Below the pieces are notes generated by a model, which did not search any database, was not told the origin of the DNA, and saw only the letters and a program-made list of their open reading frames with translations. DNA of 26,949 nucleotides from Sphacelaria rigidula. Its lineage: Eukaryota > Phaeophyceae > Sphacelariales. Location: the NCBI GenBank assembly GCA_964200075.2, contig CAXNAA020000127.1, positions 1 to 26,949 on the forward strand. Direction: 5' to 3'. Shown one piece after another: positions 1 through 10,502 of this stretch; positions within the stretch are counted from its first letter, which is position 1; each line of letters begins with the position of its first letter. The position numbers were made by a program, and so were the translations under genes.

Positions 1-74
<74 letters not shown>
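1..74. repeat. (TAA)n microsatellite
   Basis: An uninterrupted run of TAA triplets, about 24 copies, begins at the window edge and ends at ATATCTAG. It has stops in several frames and is not coding. The true length is unknown because the window cuts it. Confidence 0.97.
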
Positions 75-297
75 TCTAGTAAGGGCTTCCCATGTGTGTT
101 GAGCCACGACTCCATCGCCCGGCATGCGTGCTACGCGTGACGTACCGACTCTCCAGCAGAAGTCACGGTTGTATAGATAGAACAGAGAAACTGAAAGATT
201 ACCAGGCACAACTGACGTCTCATGTTATTTTGATTTCGTATACTCTCTGTGGCAACGATTCACAGCACGGGGCAGGTATTGATCGAAAACCTAACCA

Positions 298-623
298 ACT
301 CGCAGGATTCTGGCCGATGCCGGTGCTGTGTGTCCACTCATAGGTGGTGTCGAGAAAAGCGCAAAACATATAATTATTTTTTGTTCCGAGACTCTTTTCA
401 CGTGTTTTGGGAGCTTTCCTGCGACTGGAATTTGGAAAGATGCAGATGTCTGCTTCGGAAAGTCCATGACGAGAGCTTTCATTTGATCTAAGTTTCCACG
501 AGCTAAAAAGCGAGCAGCCGGTGCATGATTCAACTTCACGCGGAATATTCCTTTCGGGTTCCTCGGGGGTCGATCAATGTGCGACAGCCAATCAGTCAAT
601 CTAACGTGGGGGGTGCTGTCATA
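298..623 (-). CDS. Probable coding exon(s), unknown protein
   Basis: A minus-strand frame runs open from about 675 to a TAG just below 298. It reads like real protein, mixing acidic, aromatic and basic residues (YDSTPHVRLTDWL, then NPKGIFRVKLNHAPAARF, then NLDQMKALVMDFPKQ). An acceptor after a pyrimidine-rich stretch ending CTTGAG gives a phase-0 start at 623. That fits the phase-0 end of the exon at 1035-934. Other acceptors (after GTGAAG near 670, or after CTTTTTAG near 505) are possible. The 3' edge is unclear: the frame may end at the TAG, or a donor may lie earlier, for example before GTGAAA near 400. I do not recognise the family. It may be the 3' end of the large minus-strand gene or a separate small gene. 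Confidence 0.45.
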
Positions 624-933
624 CTCAAGATAGAAATCAACAGTATGTGGACATGGACCTTCTTCATGGCTTCACCGTCACCAATATCCAGTGTGGCAAA
701 ATCTCATCACGTTTTACCACTGCTCGTTTGCCATGATATTCGCAACTAACTATTTATGAACGACCACTTTTTCCCATACAGCTCGTCACTTTTCCTAGGT
801 CTTGTCAGCTCCGGCTTCTGTACGGCTAAGCTCAACTAGCAACGATGATCGATTTCTGCTGATTTGTTCCACCGACTATCGGTGTTGCTGTATCCACACA
901 TCATATCAAGCATGTCTTATTGAGGTAACTTAC

Positions 934-1035
934 CTTGAGTGTGCATCTCACCTCATAATTATCCTGAGCCACTTCAAAAACGATGTTGCCCCTCGCTCGC
1001 GCAAGCTCATCACGAATGGACTGCATCGCATCAGC
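934..1035 (-). CDS. Internal coding exon, helical segment
   Basis: This is a clean 102-base exon on the minus strand. The acceptor has a strong T-rich tract ending TTGTTTCAG and the donor is AAG/GTAAGT. It encodes 34 residues in phase 0 at both ends, including MQSIRDELARARGNIVFEVA, which looks like a coiled-coil or amphipathic helix running into a beta segment. An in-frame alternative donor (GAG/GTGAGA) lies 15 bases earlier and would keep the frame. The likely neighbours are the exons at 1810-1636 upstream and 623 downstream, both phase-compatible. No domain family is recognised. Confidence 0.6.
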
Positions 1036-1635
1036 CTGAAACAACAAACAAGAAATGACACGAGCGATAGCAGGTACGGCGAGGACCACACATCAGGCAC
1101 AGTTAGAAAGATGGAGGCCTCGATGGGGGTCTGATGTACGTACGTCCAGTGCGGGCGTGGTGATTGGGCGATATAAGGAAAATAAGAAACCGTTCATACT
1201 ATTTATCCTTTACACGGCTGTTCCCCCATCCCCTATCCGGAGAGGAAAGCCTGTTTGGATAAGCGTCGAAACCCATTACCGTTTATTCGCGTTGAAACGG
1301 AAACTCTGACCGAAAACCGCTCGCTCATCACAGCACCTATAATAGTGCAACTGAGTTGGTACAGAGATGATCCTACGACAGAGACGCTGTGAACGGTCAA
1401 GGCGATGTTCGGGGTGCTATCGGGCAAAAATCGAGAAACACCAATTTTACACTTCTTGCAGACAGACTACTTCGCCCTTGGCTTGGCTTGAAACTGCGCC
1501 GCGGAAAAAAATATCTGGCGCAGCCGGGAATAGAAGAAACATCAAGCAGTTCTCAAAGTCTCCAAGTTTTTCTCGAGTATTTCTCTGTAAAAAATGGGCA
1601 GCTTCGCCGAGAGCGCGTCAAGGATTGTACTGTAC

Positions 1636-1810
1636 TGCTTTGAGTTTTGACTTTTCGCCTGCGTTATGCTCTTCCAACGCGGGACAGTCGAAAGCGGTCG
1701 CTTGTTGGTGCGAAAAAGGGGTCTGGGACATGAAAGTGTCTCTTCGGTGGAGCTCTCTTGCGATCTGGTTTGCATCGTGAGCAGAGCGCACGCGTTGGTA
1801 GGCAATGCAA
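1636..1810 (-). CDS. Probable internal exon, helical (possible hinge segment)
   Basis: This minus-strand frame contains the helix SAHDANQIARELHRRDTFM followed by a polar stretch rich in Gln, Glu and Lys. An acceptor after GTGTCATAG gives a phase-2 start at 1810. That would accept the phase-2 donor TG/GTGTTG of the exon at 3506-3376. The 3' edge is weak: the available donors are GTACAG (exon end 1636, phase 0) or GTACAA, and the frame stops at TGA soon after. The helix resembles the second half of SMC-hinge-like folds (dA..ia.eL), but this is a resemblance by eye only. Confidence 0.4.
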
Positions 1811-3368
1811 CTATGACACGACAACGGCCTCCGCTCAGCTATCAAGCATTTATATCCTGTGAGACACAGCAGATGGTGGGTCTTTCGTCTCGTTCCTATA
1901 AGCCGGACAACGTACGTTGCTTCCTGTGGGAGCGGCGTGCTGCCGTTAGTACAACCGACTGCAATAGAGCAACTTCAGTATATACACAGCATAGTACAGC
2001 TCGTACAGAGCAGTGCCTCACCGACATGTAGTCAGTCGGTTTTACGTTACTCCGGTCATAAATATAAGATACAAAAGATGGACGGAGCGTCAGTGCATGT
2101 GCCCCATATTTATTTGCAGATTGATTGAGAGGAAATTTCGAGCGGGCCGCAGCCGCAGATTTAGACACCGCACTTTTCACCACAACGCTAGCCCTGCGGA
2201 GGTGCTTCCAGGCCTTCATCGCCGATACCCCCGTGCCATGCATGCCCCATTATTGTGATACCACGAGTTGGAATTTTCGCACGGTTAGGACATATCAGAG
2301 TTCATACGAGTCGACTCCTCATGATGCGAAAGCAGTCATGCTGTATGACCTGTTGGTCCCGCTGAGTCGAGGGTGGATAACGCATATGCAGCGCAGTCAT
2401 CTTGCGCGCATTACAGCTGTGCGAGAATCACGCATGGTTCAGGGCCCATCGGAAGTGAGGATTCAACCTGTACAACTTGTTGGTCCCGCATTAGCCCGAA
2501 GGTGGGAAAAATGTATGGGCGCTCACCTCGAACGAGTTGGTCAAGCAAGTTGTACATGACGTTCCCAACTCATGATGGTGAGAGGTGCGTGGCATGTACA
2601 ATCGATGTATTCAAATTTGCAGTGCAGGGTTGGCTATGTGCCCATTATTTACCCCGGTATTCAAGGAAGGTTACAAGCGGGTATCTTTGGGTTATACTGC
2701 ACGAAGCACGAGCTGAGAACCTGTGTGAATCACAGATGATGTACGAATAGTATGATTTATTCGTTGAAATGATGAATACGAGTTGAATCACGAGTTGAGT
2801 CGTCCTAAGGGTGAGTTTTTGCCTACAGAGCCGTGTGGAGGCAGCTTGAGTTAGTTGTCCATACCACACAAGGACGATCATGGTGAAATATTTGTTTTGC
2901 TCAAGGTAGTACAGCGGCGGCACAGTAGTAGCATATCTGTGTTTCTCCGCGGTGATATGAGATGCTGCGGTGGCTGTTGGACCGAAGAAACGGGGTCCGG
3001 TAGCCGTCCGGGAGAAACAAATAATTAGCACATTTTCTCCATATAAAAATAAAAGTTTTTGTGTTTCCTTATATCGCCAATGCACCCCCACACCGTACAT
3101 CAGGCCTCCATTTCACAGTACCGAAGCACACAAGTCTTTTGACAGTATATGGCAGACCGGCAAAACAGACACGAGGGAGAAGCACGACGAGGGGGGGTCG
3201 GTTACCTATCAATTACGTCTGCTTCCAGAAAACGAAAAGGGGAGGCAATGTGGTCAATATTAATAACATGTCGCACGAAACAAGAAGACTCCTAACAGTA
3301 CAGTTATTCATGATATCCGCGTATACTCTAAATTTGAAACACACGACGTGATGAGATCGCTGACAATT
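1811..3368. other. Unresolved intronic or intergenic stretch
   Basis: No exon here is as convincing as its neighbours. Around 2128-2240 both strands give helical frames. The plus strand has an acceptor after TTATTTGCAG. The minus strand reads SVVVKSAVSKSAAAARSKF with a possible donor GCG/GTGTCT. Near 2850-2990 a minus-strand frame follows an acceptor-like TTCTTCGGTCCAACAG. The rest has scattered short repeats (for example, GTTGGTCCCGC occurs near 2353 and 2479) and nothing else I can support. Confidence 0.3.
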
Positions 3369-4446
3369 TCAACACCAGACGAGAGCAGAATACACATGTA
3401 TCCCATCGACACACATGTATCCCACAGTGGGCGCTGTACTTTCCATTTTTTTTCTTGTACCGCCACGTAAAGGAGCGTCCAGCTGTCGTCTGATGCAAAT
3501 CGTGTACTGTAACAAAAACACAAGCTTTTTTTAGATGGATGCCATCGTACAAACAGAACAGGAACCCACAACGAAGGCAAAACACCGGTCTCGCTGAGCA
3601 ACCAACACATCGCCAAAATCAACAAAATAACGGTGCACATGTACACACAGAGCATGGGCGACACAGATCCCAACACACGCTACAGAACAAAGCCCTGAAG
3701 GCACTGATGCCAGCTGACAGTTTCACCTGCTTTTCGACCTGGTGCTGGACGTTCTCTATCGCGCTCTTGACCGACTCATGCAACTCGCCGAGGCCGTCTA
3801 GCGCTCTCACGACCTGCACGCCAAAGAACCCCCCCGAACGCGTAAAAAAAAAAAAAAACGCCGCAGCACGTGCAGACAGAATCACTTCTCAGACGAATCA
3901 ACTCGAACAAAAATGCGCAATATCTTGAGTAGGTGAGATGGTGAGATGGTGAGATGGGGCTAATCTTACACTTCGACCGCCGAAAACCCGAAAACAAAAC
4001 GCGGGATGTCGCTGACGAAAATATTCAAAATGCAAACGTATGCAACTCAATGGAAATTTCACCGTGGCCTGCCTCAGATCAACCCCGCAGATGGTCCCGG
4101 GCCAGATTCCGACAAAGCGGGCTATGTTCGATCGAGATGGGGCACAGGCACAGGCACAGGCACAGGCATCGAGAATCCACGAAAACAAAAAGAGCTGCAA
4201 CCTTTCCATTGCACCGCATGCCCTCAACTTCCCATCCAAGCATGTGATCCATGAAATATATCAGGGTTGTAAAACGCTGCGAGTTAAGGTGTGCACCCTT
4301 TGGCACGTTTGTTTCAGCAGGTGCTGTCATTGTCGCACGCTCCGCTTTTACTCTACACTGGCTCTGCAGAACGTGGCCACTACATCCAGCAAGGCACGTC
4401 ATGCACCACGGCACAACGAAGAAGCAATGCTCAACATACCTCGCTG

Positions 4447-4519
<73 letters not shown>

Positions 4520-7500
4520 GCTCAATCAAACGAGACAAGATCAGACGAGTTTAATCCTGTTATTTTTACACAGTCAACACAGTCACCTTATTCGATAAAA
4601 AAAAAACGTACATTAGATGCGAAGAGCACGCTCTGACAATCCTGGGGTTCGATAAATCCGATCCATCTCCTAAAAAACATCCACGGGGATCATTACCCAC
4701 GGTCAACACTGAAACATAACTCTCACTCCACAAACTCTGATACTGTCAAGCGATATCACGACTGGAGGATAACCTGAAAGTACCGCATATATATGTACAC
4801 ATATATTCTCCTGAGTGTATATACTCAGTTTTACAGCAATGACAGTGCCGTGTATTTTTCATCTGATTACTCCATATGGTAAAAACTCGATATTCGATAC
4901 TCTGGTCGCGTAAAAGCGCACTGCTGGACATTGCCATAGTTTTATGTATCTTAACCTGAGTGGTCATATTTGCATGACTTTCATTTCCTTCCATGACCAC
5001 ACTTCCCACTTTTTCCAGTTCCATGATTGCGGCGCTTGCTGATGACAGGCTCTCCTCGTATTCCTGCAAGGAGGAAAAACCAAGACGTGGCGTGAAGGGT
5101 CAACTACAGCACTGCAGAAGAAGCGAGCATTCATCTCGCGCGGCATGGTGCGCCGCAAAATGCACCATGGAACCAAGTGCAGCGTACTGTTACAGCATAG
5201 AGGAGAAATCGGCTATGTCTCAAGTATGATCCAGAATACCGCAGTGCGCGCGTACCACGTTAGGTGCGGTATGACATGCAAGTGCAGCATAGTGCAGCAG
5301 AGTCGTCATCGTTGTACTATTGTTTGTCATCTGCATCATAGGACAGCTTACCTGAACGATCAGTGCAGTATTTAGTCGTGCAAGCATATTGTCGCGTACA
5401 GCAAAAGCGAAATGAAGTACAAGACCGCGTGCCGCAAATTGAGCAGCATAACAGCGCACTGTACTCGCGAGCTCTCCAAGCCCCGAGTCTGAACGCAACA
5501 CCTTCTTCCGCCGTTCACGTCGACACTATACCGCGGGTGATGCACAATACCGCCTTGGTAACGAAACAACTTTTCTGATAGTGCACTCACTTGTCGGAGC
5601 CATAGCGGTTACAATTACCACGGGACGGGACGGGTCAGAATCGTCTTGCTTCTCCGAAAACGTGGAGCTCGGAAGCATCATTGCCGTAGCGCGCGCGGGG
5701 AACGTGAGGTATTGCTGTCCTTCATCACCTGCGACACGTTTTGCTACTAGTAGGTGTACTAGCTACTGTGTCGGTCACTTGCGCTTGCTAGTCTAGTATG
5801 GGTTATCTTGAACACCACCTACTTGATAGAACCGCTGGCCCGCCACGGCACAAAGATTGTCGGATAAATAGACACATACACCAACCAGGGTAACCCACCT
5901 TCAGTTGTTCGACAGCGCTAGCTTGTGTCTTGAAAAGCCCCCCAAAATTCCTGTGCACGAGGGGAACAAACGAGTTGTGAAATACGTGAAGCATGCAGGT
6001 TCAAAGCATGGTCCACATGTTTTTGTATTCCAGGCACAAACATTTCAAGACACGGGCTCTAGCCTCAGACATGAATCTTGATGTAGTGGGAGATGACAGG
6101 CTGCCGCAGGGTCAAAATCACAGCCAGCACTAAGTTCTCGTGCGATATGCCCGTAAATGACAGCGTGATGCCTTCACGCAACAACAGAAAACACTAAAAC
6201 TAGCCACCCGCCATCATTCCACCCAGATCAGACACACTCATTCCAATCTGCACTGGACAGACGGTGGTATTCCGCCGGGTGCGACCCTGTGTACAGCACG
6301 TGAGGGTCAGGGACACGAAGTGCCATCATGTACCTGTCCTCGATCTCAATCTTCTCCCCTATTGAGCCCAGCTCCTGCGCCAGCACCAGCCTTATGAGCT
6401 CATCTTCTTGCTCTGCCGACAGCTGAGGCGGGAGCGGTGGTGCGCCTGGAGGCTGCGGGAAGATACACACAACACACACGGTACCGAAGCGGCTCGTTGT
6501 CAAAGAGACTCGTAGCTCACGCTAGGATCAAAGCTTCATTTAATTACTTACAGGAAACACGAATATGTTGTATCTATATATTTCGTAGGAATTATCTCGA
6601 ATCACGAGTTCAGCGCGATATTCTCGGCTAGAATTTTCAGTTTTGAAGAAAGCGGGCCCTACATTTTCAGCTAGGATTCTTCAAAGCGGGTCACCACGTA
6701 CAGTGCAAAACACAGGGTATGGCGTGCGATTCCCCCCCTGGTTCGGAAAATACCCGGTGTGCTCCATCCCGGCTTGTAGGGATGCGAGGTCAATGGTCAT
6801 ATGACTACGGCATGCAAGATCATGAGTACACCTCCCCTCCCCCCGCTTCCCCTCTGGTGTAGATTTTGCAATCGTAAATTTCTCGGCAACCGGCGGTCAG
6901 CCAAGCCCACATCACCGGAGGTTCACGTAGATGGAAAACGTGGTCATTTTTGAATCCATAGGAGTTTGTTCTGCTTCGTGAAAAAACCGAGGCCGAAACA
7001 GCTCATCAATTGGAGGGTGTAACACTCCGTTCCCTACAAGGAAGTTGGCGGGTACGATGTACAAGTAGGATCAAGCTCACCACGGTAGCATCCACATGCC
7101 ATGCGCTGCCGCCCGATGGCAGTATGGAAGAGTAATAATCACACACGAGCGAGAGCGATCAGAGCCGTCTGTGCGCTAGTTGGGCTTCAGCAACGAATTC
7201 CTTGTTTCAAGCTGTCCAATGAACCGCGCGATATCGCCTTGCAACGTTTTGTGCGCAACATGAACTCGAAGGTAGTGCTGCCACAACAAACATATTACAC
7301 TGCACTACACTACACTAGTCACAGTCTTTCTCTGAAACGCTTCACTCAGTCTTCGCAGTCGGGAGATAGCTATAGGCACCGTCTATGGTAATGTTGCCGC
7401 CGACGCGGGTTGTCGTAGCTCTCTAAGAAGTGGATGGATTCCCGCCAAAACATGCCTTGTGTGCGTGCGTGACGGTGAGAAGGGGTAGGCTCAGGGCTAT

Positions 7501-7790
7501 TATTGCGTATATACTGGAAGTATCTGTGGGTGTTGTTGAGCCGCGCAGGCACAAAGTGCAACCAAAGCTCTGTGTTTATTTTTGCTCGCACCCTAAAAGA
7601 AGCACCGCTTTTTCACATGACATCCATGCCACCCCAAATAGACACAACCTCCTCCGCTACTCCCACCCGACATTCGATACACCGCCGAAAAGCTGTAGAA
7701 GTAGGTAGCCCTTCCAAGCAACACTTACCTTGATGCAAGGGTGGTCGTGGCTGGGTAGCTACCACGCTTTTCACCATCGGCACACGCTTT
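3369..7790 (-). CDS. Multi-exon gene (3' part), unknown protein
   Basis: Ten minus-strand exons can be chained: 7790-7729, 6678-6552, 6452-6238, 5950-5895, 5728-5591, 5488-5352, 5063-4956, 4363-4202, 3813-3727, 3506-3369. Lengths sum to 1230 bases, 410 codons including the stop, and each junction agrees in phase. Strong signals include donors GTAAGT (7728, 6551), GTGAGT (5590) and GTAAGC (5351), and acceptors CTTCCCGCAG, CCTCCTTGCAG and TTGTTACAG. Residues 21-63 look beta-rich (YRAELVIRDNSYEIYRYNIF). A proline linker follows, then an acidic helix (EQEDELIRLVLAQELG). Residues 246-364 include helices such as SSASAAIMELEKVG and SVKSAIENVQHQVEKQ, likely coiled coil. Uncertain points: the start of the 7790 exon (an alternative frame keeps phase with an acceptor at 6670), the 5895 versus 5899 donor, and whether the TGA at 3371-3369 ends the gene, since a TG/GTGTTG donor precedes it. 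I do not recognise the family. No start codon was found. Confidence 0.65.
3844..3858. repeat. A-homopolymer (poly-T on the minus strand)
   Basis: A run of about 14-15 A lies 31 bases beyond the exon start at 3813. On the minus strand it is a poly-T tract in the expected place for the polypyrimidine tract of that acceptor, so it probably helps define the exon. Confidence 0.85.
3931..3957. repeat. Three tandem copies of a 9-bp unit
   Basis: The unit GTGAGATGG is repeated three times. It lies in the intron between minus-strand exons 4363-4202 and 3813-3727, about 120 bases upstream of the 3813 acceptor. Read on the minus strand it is a pyrimidine-rich CATCTCAC array. Confidence 0.9.
4143..4168. 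repeat. (CAGGCA)4 minisatellite
   Basis: Four near-perfect CAGGCA copies lie just downstream, in minus-strand sense, of the donor at 4201 and inside the intron. Confidence 0.9.
4451..4518. repeat. (GT)34 microsatellite
   Basis: About 34 uninterrupted GT units. On the minus strand this is a (CA)n tract about 88 bases upstream of the acceptor at 4363, within the intron between exons 5063-4956 and 4363-4202. The Cys/Val or Thr/His frames it creates are artefacts, not proteins. Confidence 0.98.
7176..7277 (-). CDS. Possible alternative terminal exon
   Basis: A minus-strand block follows an acceptor TTGTTGTGGCAG, starts in phase 0 and ends at TAG (7178-7176), giving 33 residues. Its sequence, including HKTLQGDIARFIGQLETRN, looks like a genuine amphipathic helix. 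It lies within the 7728-6679 intron of the main chain, and its phase does not match the exon ending at 7729. It could be an alternative last exon, part of an unresolved path, or chance. Confidence 0.35.
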   Translation of the reverse strand, partial: HYLRVHVAHKTLQGDIARFIGQLETRNSLLKPN

Positions 7791-8270
7791 CTATCGTGCA
7801 GCACTGTTTTTGTCAGGCATACACAACTCCGTCGCTCCATAAAAAAAACGCCCCCTTGTGCCCATAACGCGCAGGATTGAACGACGTGAAGTACTGCAAT
7901 GGATTCACGTTTCTGCATCCAAAACACACATGGAGGTGCCTTTTTTTCGTTGACGGTATCTTTGCCGCCAGTAGAAATGGTCTAGATGTTCAACCCCTTT
8001 GCCGTCCATGCGCTAGCAGAAGGCTTTGTCTTTTCCACCGAGGGTTCGGACTCGTTGAGTTTTAGGAAGAGACAACGCCTGCATGTCAACAAGGGAGTTC
8101 GGGCCAACTAGGCGATTACCACGCACACCGCTTGTGCCTTCTCCTGGCAAAATTTGCACACCGCCGCAGCTGCTCTACAATCGCGCACGTATCTCCTCTG
8201 TTGTAAGGACCGTTTTATCCAGAGGGAAGAATTGATAATTAAATGACGAGAATGAGAAAGACCTGACGGT

Positions 8271-8753
8271 TCACAACCTCATGATCACGAGAAATCGTCG
8301 GTCTTTTCCATCGAAGGCAGAAAACAATGATACAGTTATGTGATGTAAATGACGTGACAACAACCCGCGAACAGACCAGGACCCAGCAGGGCGGCGATCA
8401 CACGCGAGGTGCATCGGCATGGTCGCACGGTCGGAACACGGACAGTCTCTCGGATGAGGAATAGGAGACGCCGCCGCCGCCGCCGCCACCGCAGCATCAG
8501 TATCGACACCGGCTGATTCAGCCTCAGACACAACCGCACACAGCTGGTTGTGGTGATGGTGATGGTGGTGGTACAGCAGCAGCTGCTGCTGCTGCAGTTG
8601 CTTCTCTTCCTCGTGCGAGAAACGGTCCACATTTCGATTGTGCGACAATACCGATGCACCTCGCGCGTGATTGCTAACCTGCTGGCAGCCCCTGCCCGAT
8701 CTACCCGCCGATGGGTCCATGCTTGCCCACTCAGGAGGAGTGCTGGGAGACAT
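8271..8753 (-). CDS. Low-complexity protein with poly-Q, poly-H and poly-A
   Basis: A minus-strand frame from an ATG at 8753 to a TGA at 8271 encodes 160 residues. It has a Ser/Pro/Gly-rich start, a Gln run, seven consecutive His, an acidic segment (EAESAGVDTDAAVAA) and an Ala run, then a basic Cys-containing tail. Homopeptide runs of this kind are common in brown-algal proteins. The acceptor-like ATGTCTCCCAG at the 5' end means it could instead be an internal exon. Two arms of an inverted duplication (8382-8464 and 8604-8687) lie inside it, so the N- and C-terminal parts are encoded by mutually complementary DNA. No function can be assigned. Confidence 0.4.
   Translation of the reverse strand: MSPSTPPEWASMDPSAGRSGRGCQQVSNHARGASVLSHNRNVDRFSHEEEKQLQQQQLLLYHHHHHHHNQLCAVVSEAESAGVDTDAAVAAAAAASPIPHPRDCPCSDRATMPMHLACDRRPAGSWSVRGLLSRHLHHITVSLFSAFDGKDRRFLVIMRL
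8382..8687. repeat. Imperfect inverted duplication with 139-base loop
   Basis: The arm 8382-8464 matches the reverse complement of 8604-8687 at most positions, including the shared core CGCGAGGTGCATCGG. The loop holds GCC and GTGATG/CAG triplet repeats. The transcript could fold into a long hairpin. Confidence 0.75.
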
Positions 8754-9344
8754 AACTGTGCGCATCTCTCTTTTTTCCTGTGCACCTCGGGTATGTGGTC
8801 CTATATGTGATCATGAGCCGAACACCCACGCGTGGCAACCATTTCACATTCTCTTCTGCATTCTCATCAGAATGTTCCTCCGTTCTCACAAAAAAAAAAA
8901 TCAAAAGTGACTAATCTTTGTGACAATAATTTCGGGGGCGATGGGAATAGAGCATCAGCCCTCAACCGATTAGAAAGACAAAAAAAACACAAGTGAAGTA
9001 CCAGGATTGTCCTCAAGATCACAGAGCATTCTCATTATTTTTGTCTCCATATTACGAAGCCTCAGCGTCAACGGCAACGCTAGCGACGGCAGCGCTACGC
9101 GAGACGAAGGCACACAGGTCGCAGCCATCCTGTTCGCGACATGCGTTGCACAATCATAAGCTAGACTGCCATAAAATCCTCCCAACATGATTAGTCAACC
9201 ATGATAGGTTGCTGTGTACTATAATCCTATTGACCAAAAAAGAAAATACGCGAACTCGTTCCAGCGCACGAGCGTCTGCTACTACCCGTATTGCCTTCCT
9301 CGTCTCCAATACTTGTACGACCACCCTCCACAGGACTGTCAGTA

Positions 9345-9913
9345 GCTGCGTGCAGTATCCTGCGTATGCACACACGCTACACCCATGGTACTGCACAACC
9401 TATTGTGCAATGCACCTGACTACATCTTACAGTCAGTATCGCCACATTACCATGAAGTTGGATCCAACCGACACTTAAAGCTGCATCACAGACGTGCAGA
9501 CACTGACAGTACGCACAGACAACAGTGCAGTACAGCACAGGCAGTAATACAAACTCTCCGCATGAATCAGAATAGTGTATACTCACCGGCAGCATGAACA
9601 CGCGGCACACCGCCAGAAACGCCACGAGGACAGCACACGTACAGGTAGGCATTAGCCTGGGAAGTGACACAGGATCACTCAACCGCCTGTATACCTCCCC
9701 AACCAGCGCCCCCCCACCTGCTGCCGTCCCCACTCCCTCCTCGCTATCTGCCCGTTGGCGGGGCATGACTTGCCTCGTAGTAGGAGGCGTATCATGGGCT
9801 GACTGGGATCTTGTGTTAGCCGGTGAATTAGTGGAGGTCCCCACGCCACCTACGCCACGACTTCTACTCTTGCCCTTTCCTTTCCCGGTGCTTTCATTCG
9901 GTCCAGCCATCAT
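9345..9913 (-). CDS. First exons of a single-pass membrane protein
   Basis: Exon 1 runs from ATG at 9913 (a second in-frame ATG at 9910) to 9587 with a consensus donor CCG/GTGAGT, 109 codons ending in phase 0. The first 75 or so residues are polar, Gly/Ser/Thr/Lys-rich and probably disordered (STGKGKGKSRSRGVGGVG). A short helix follows (VGEVYRRLSDP), then a hydrophobic segment AVLVAFLAVCRVFMLP consistent with a signal anchor. An acceptor GCACGCAG at 9346 gives a phase-0 exon 2 starting at 9345, which continues with TVLWRVVVQVLETRKAIRVV and a charged helix. The end of exon 2 is not resolved; the frame stays open to about 9157. Further exons probably lie toward 8970-9190 or 8753. The polar N-terminus would face the cytosol in a type II arrangement. 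No family is recognised. Confidence 0.55.
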
Positions 9914-10502
9914 CGGGCGCGAGGATCGCTGTCGGTGATACGTGCCCTCGGCCGTAGATACATTAGCCCCGGCTGCGGGTGGTAGGACCCGCGATTGAAT
10001 GAAACCGTCACAAAAGTTTATCGATTTTCCTGGATTTTCGCGCGTTTTGTTCCGACGAAACGATACACCGACGACAAGCCGGACTATTTTGCAATCTACT
10101 ACGTGACTTGGGATGATCACACGACAAGCTGCACGATGTTACAATCTACGTAATTTGACTACTGATACTATCATTTGTGAACGGCAAATAAATGGTGGGG
10201 ATTTTACTACCGATACAACTCGTGCCGCGCCTAATTCCACTACATTGTCGTGTACTTCTCGTACATCCCTCCTTCCAGAGCTGGCTCTCTGTATACTGTG
10301 TTGTGTGCTGTAATGTCGGCATGGAATTCCGGTAGCAGTGACACGTGCACTACAGCACGACACGAGTAGACATGTGATGGCGGCACTTCCACATTGTCGA
10401 TATCGTAGGCCCGACCGCACTGCGACTTCGCGTCTACTGTTCTAGGTGTGAAAAAGGACAAGCCCCAGAAAAGCGTGTGCTCGTCGTACCGAAGTGGAAC
10501 AC
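9914..10502. promoter_or_regulatory. Probable bidirectional promoter region
   Basis: These 589 bases separate the minus-strand ATG at 9913 from the plus-strand ATG at 10503. They contain no long convincing exon. The arrangement implies that both upstream regulatory regions lie here. No clear TATA box or other core element is evident by eye, so this rests on position alone. Confidence 0.35.

Noticed and set aside
1-74. Telomeric repeat at the window start.
   Set aside because: The unit is TAA, not a known telomere unit; it is a simple microsatellite.
2125-2559. Plus-strand 144-codon frame as a gene.
   Set aside because: Only the first part is helical; the opposite strand is equally plausible and no donor supports it. 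It is left unresolved.
4451-4560. Cys/Val-repeat and Thr/His-repeat proteins across the GT tract.
   Set aside because: They are translations of a dinucleotide repeat inside an intron.
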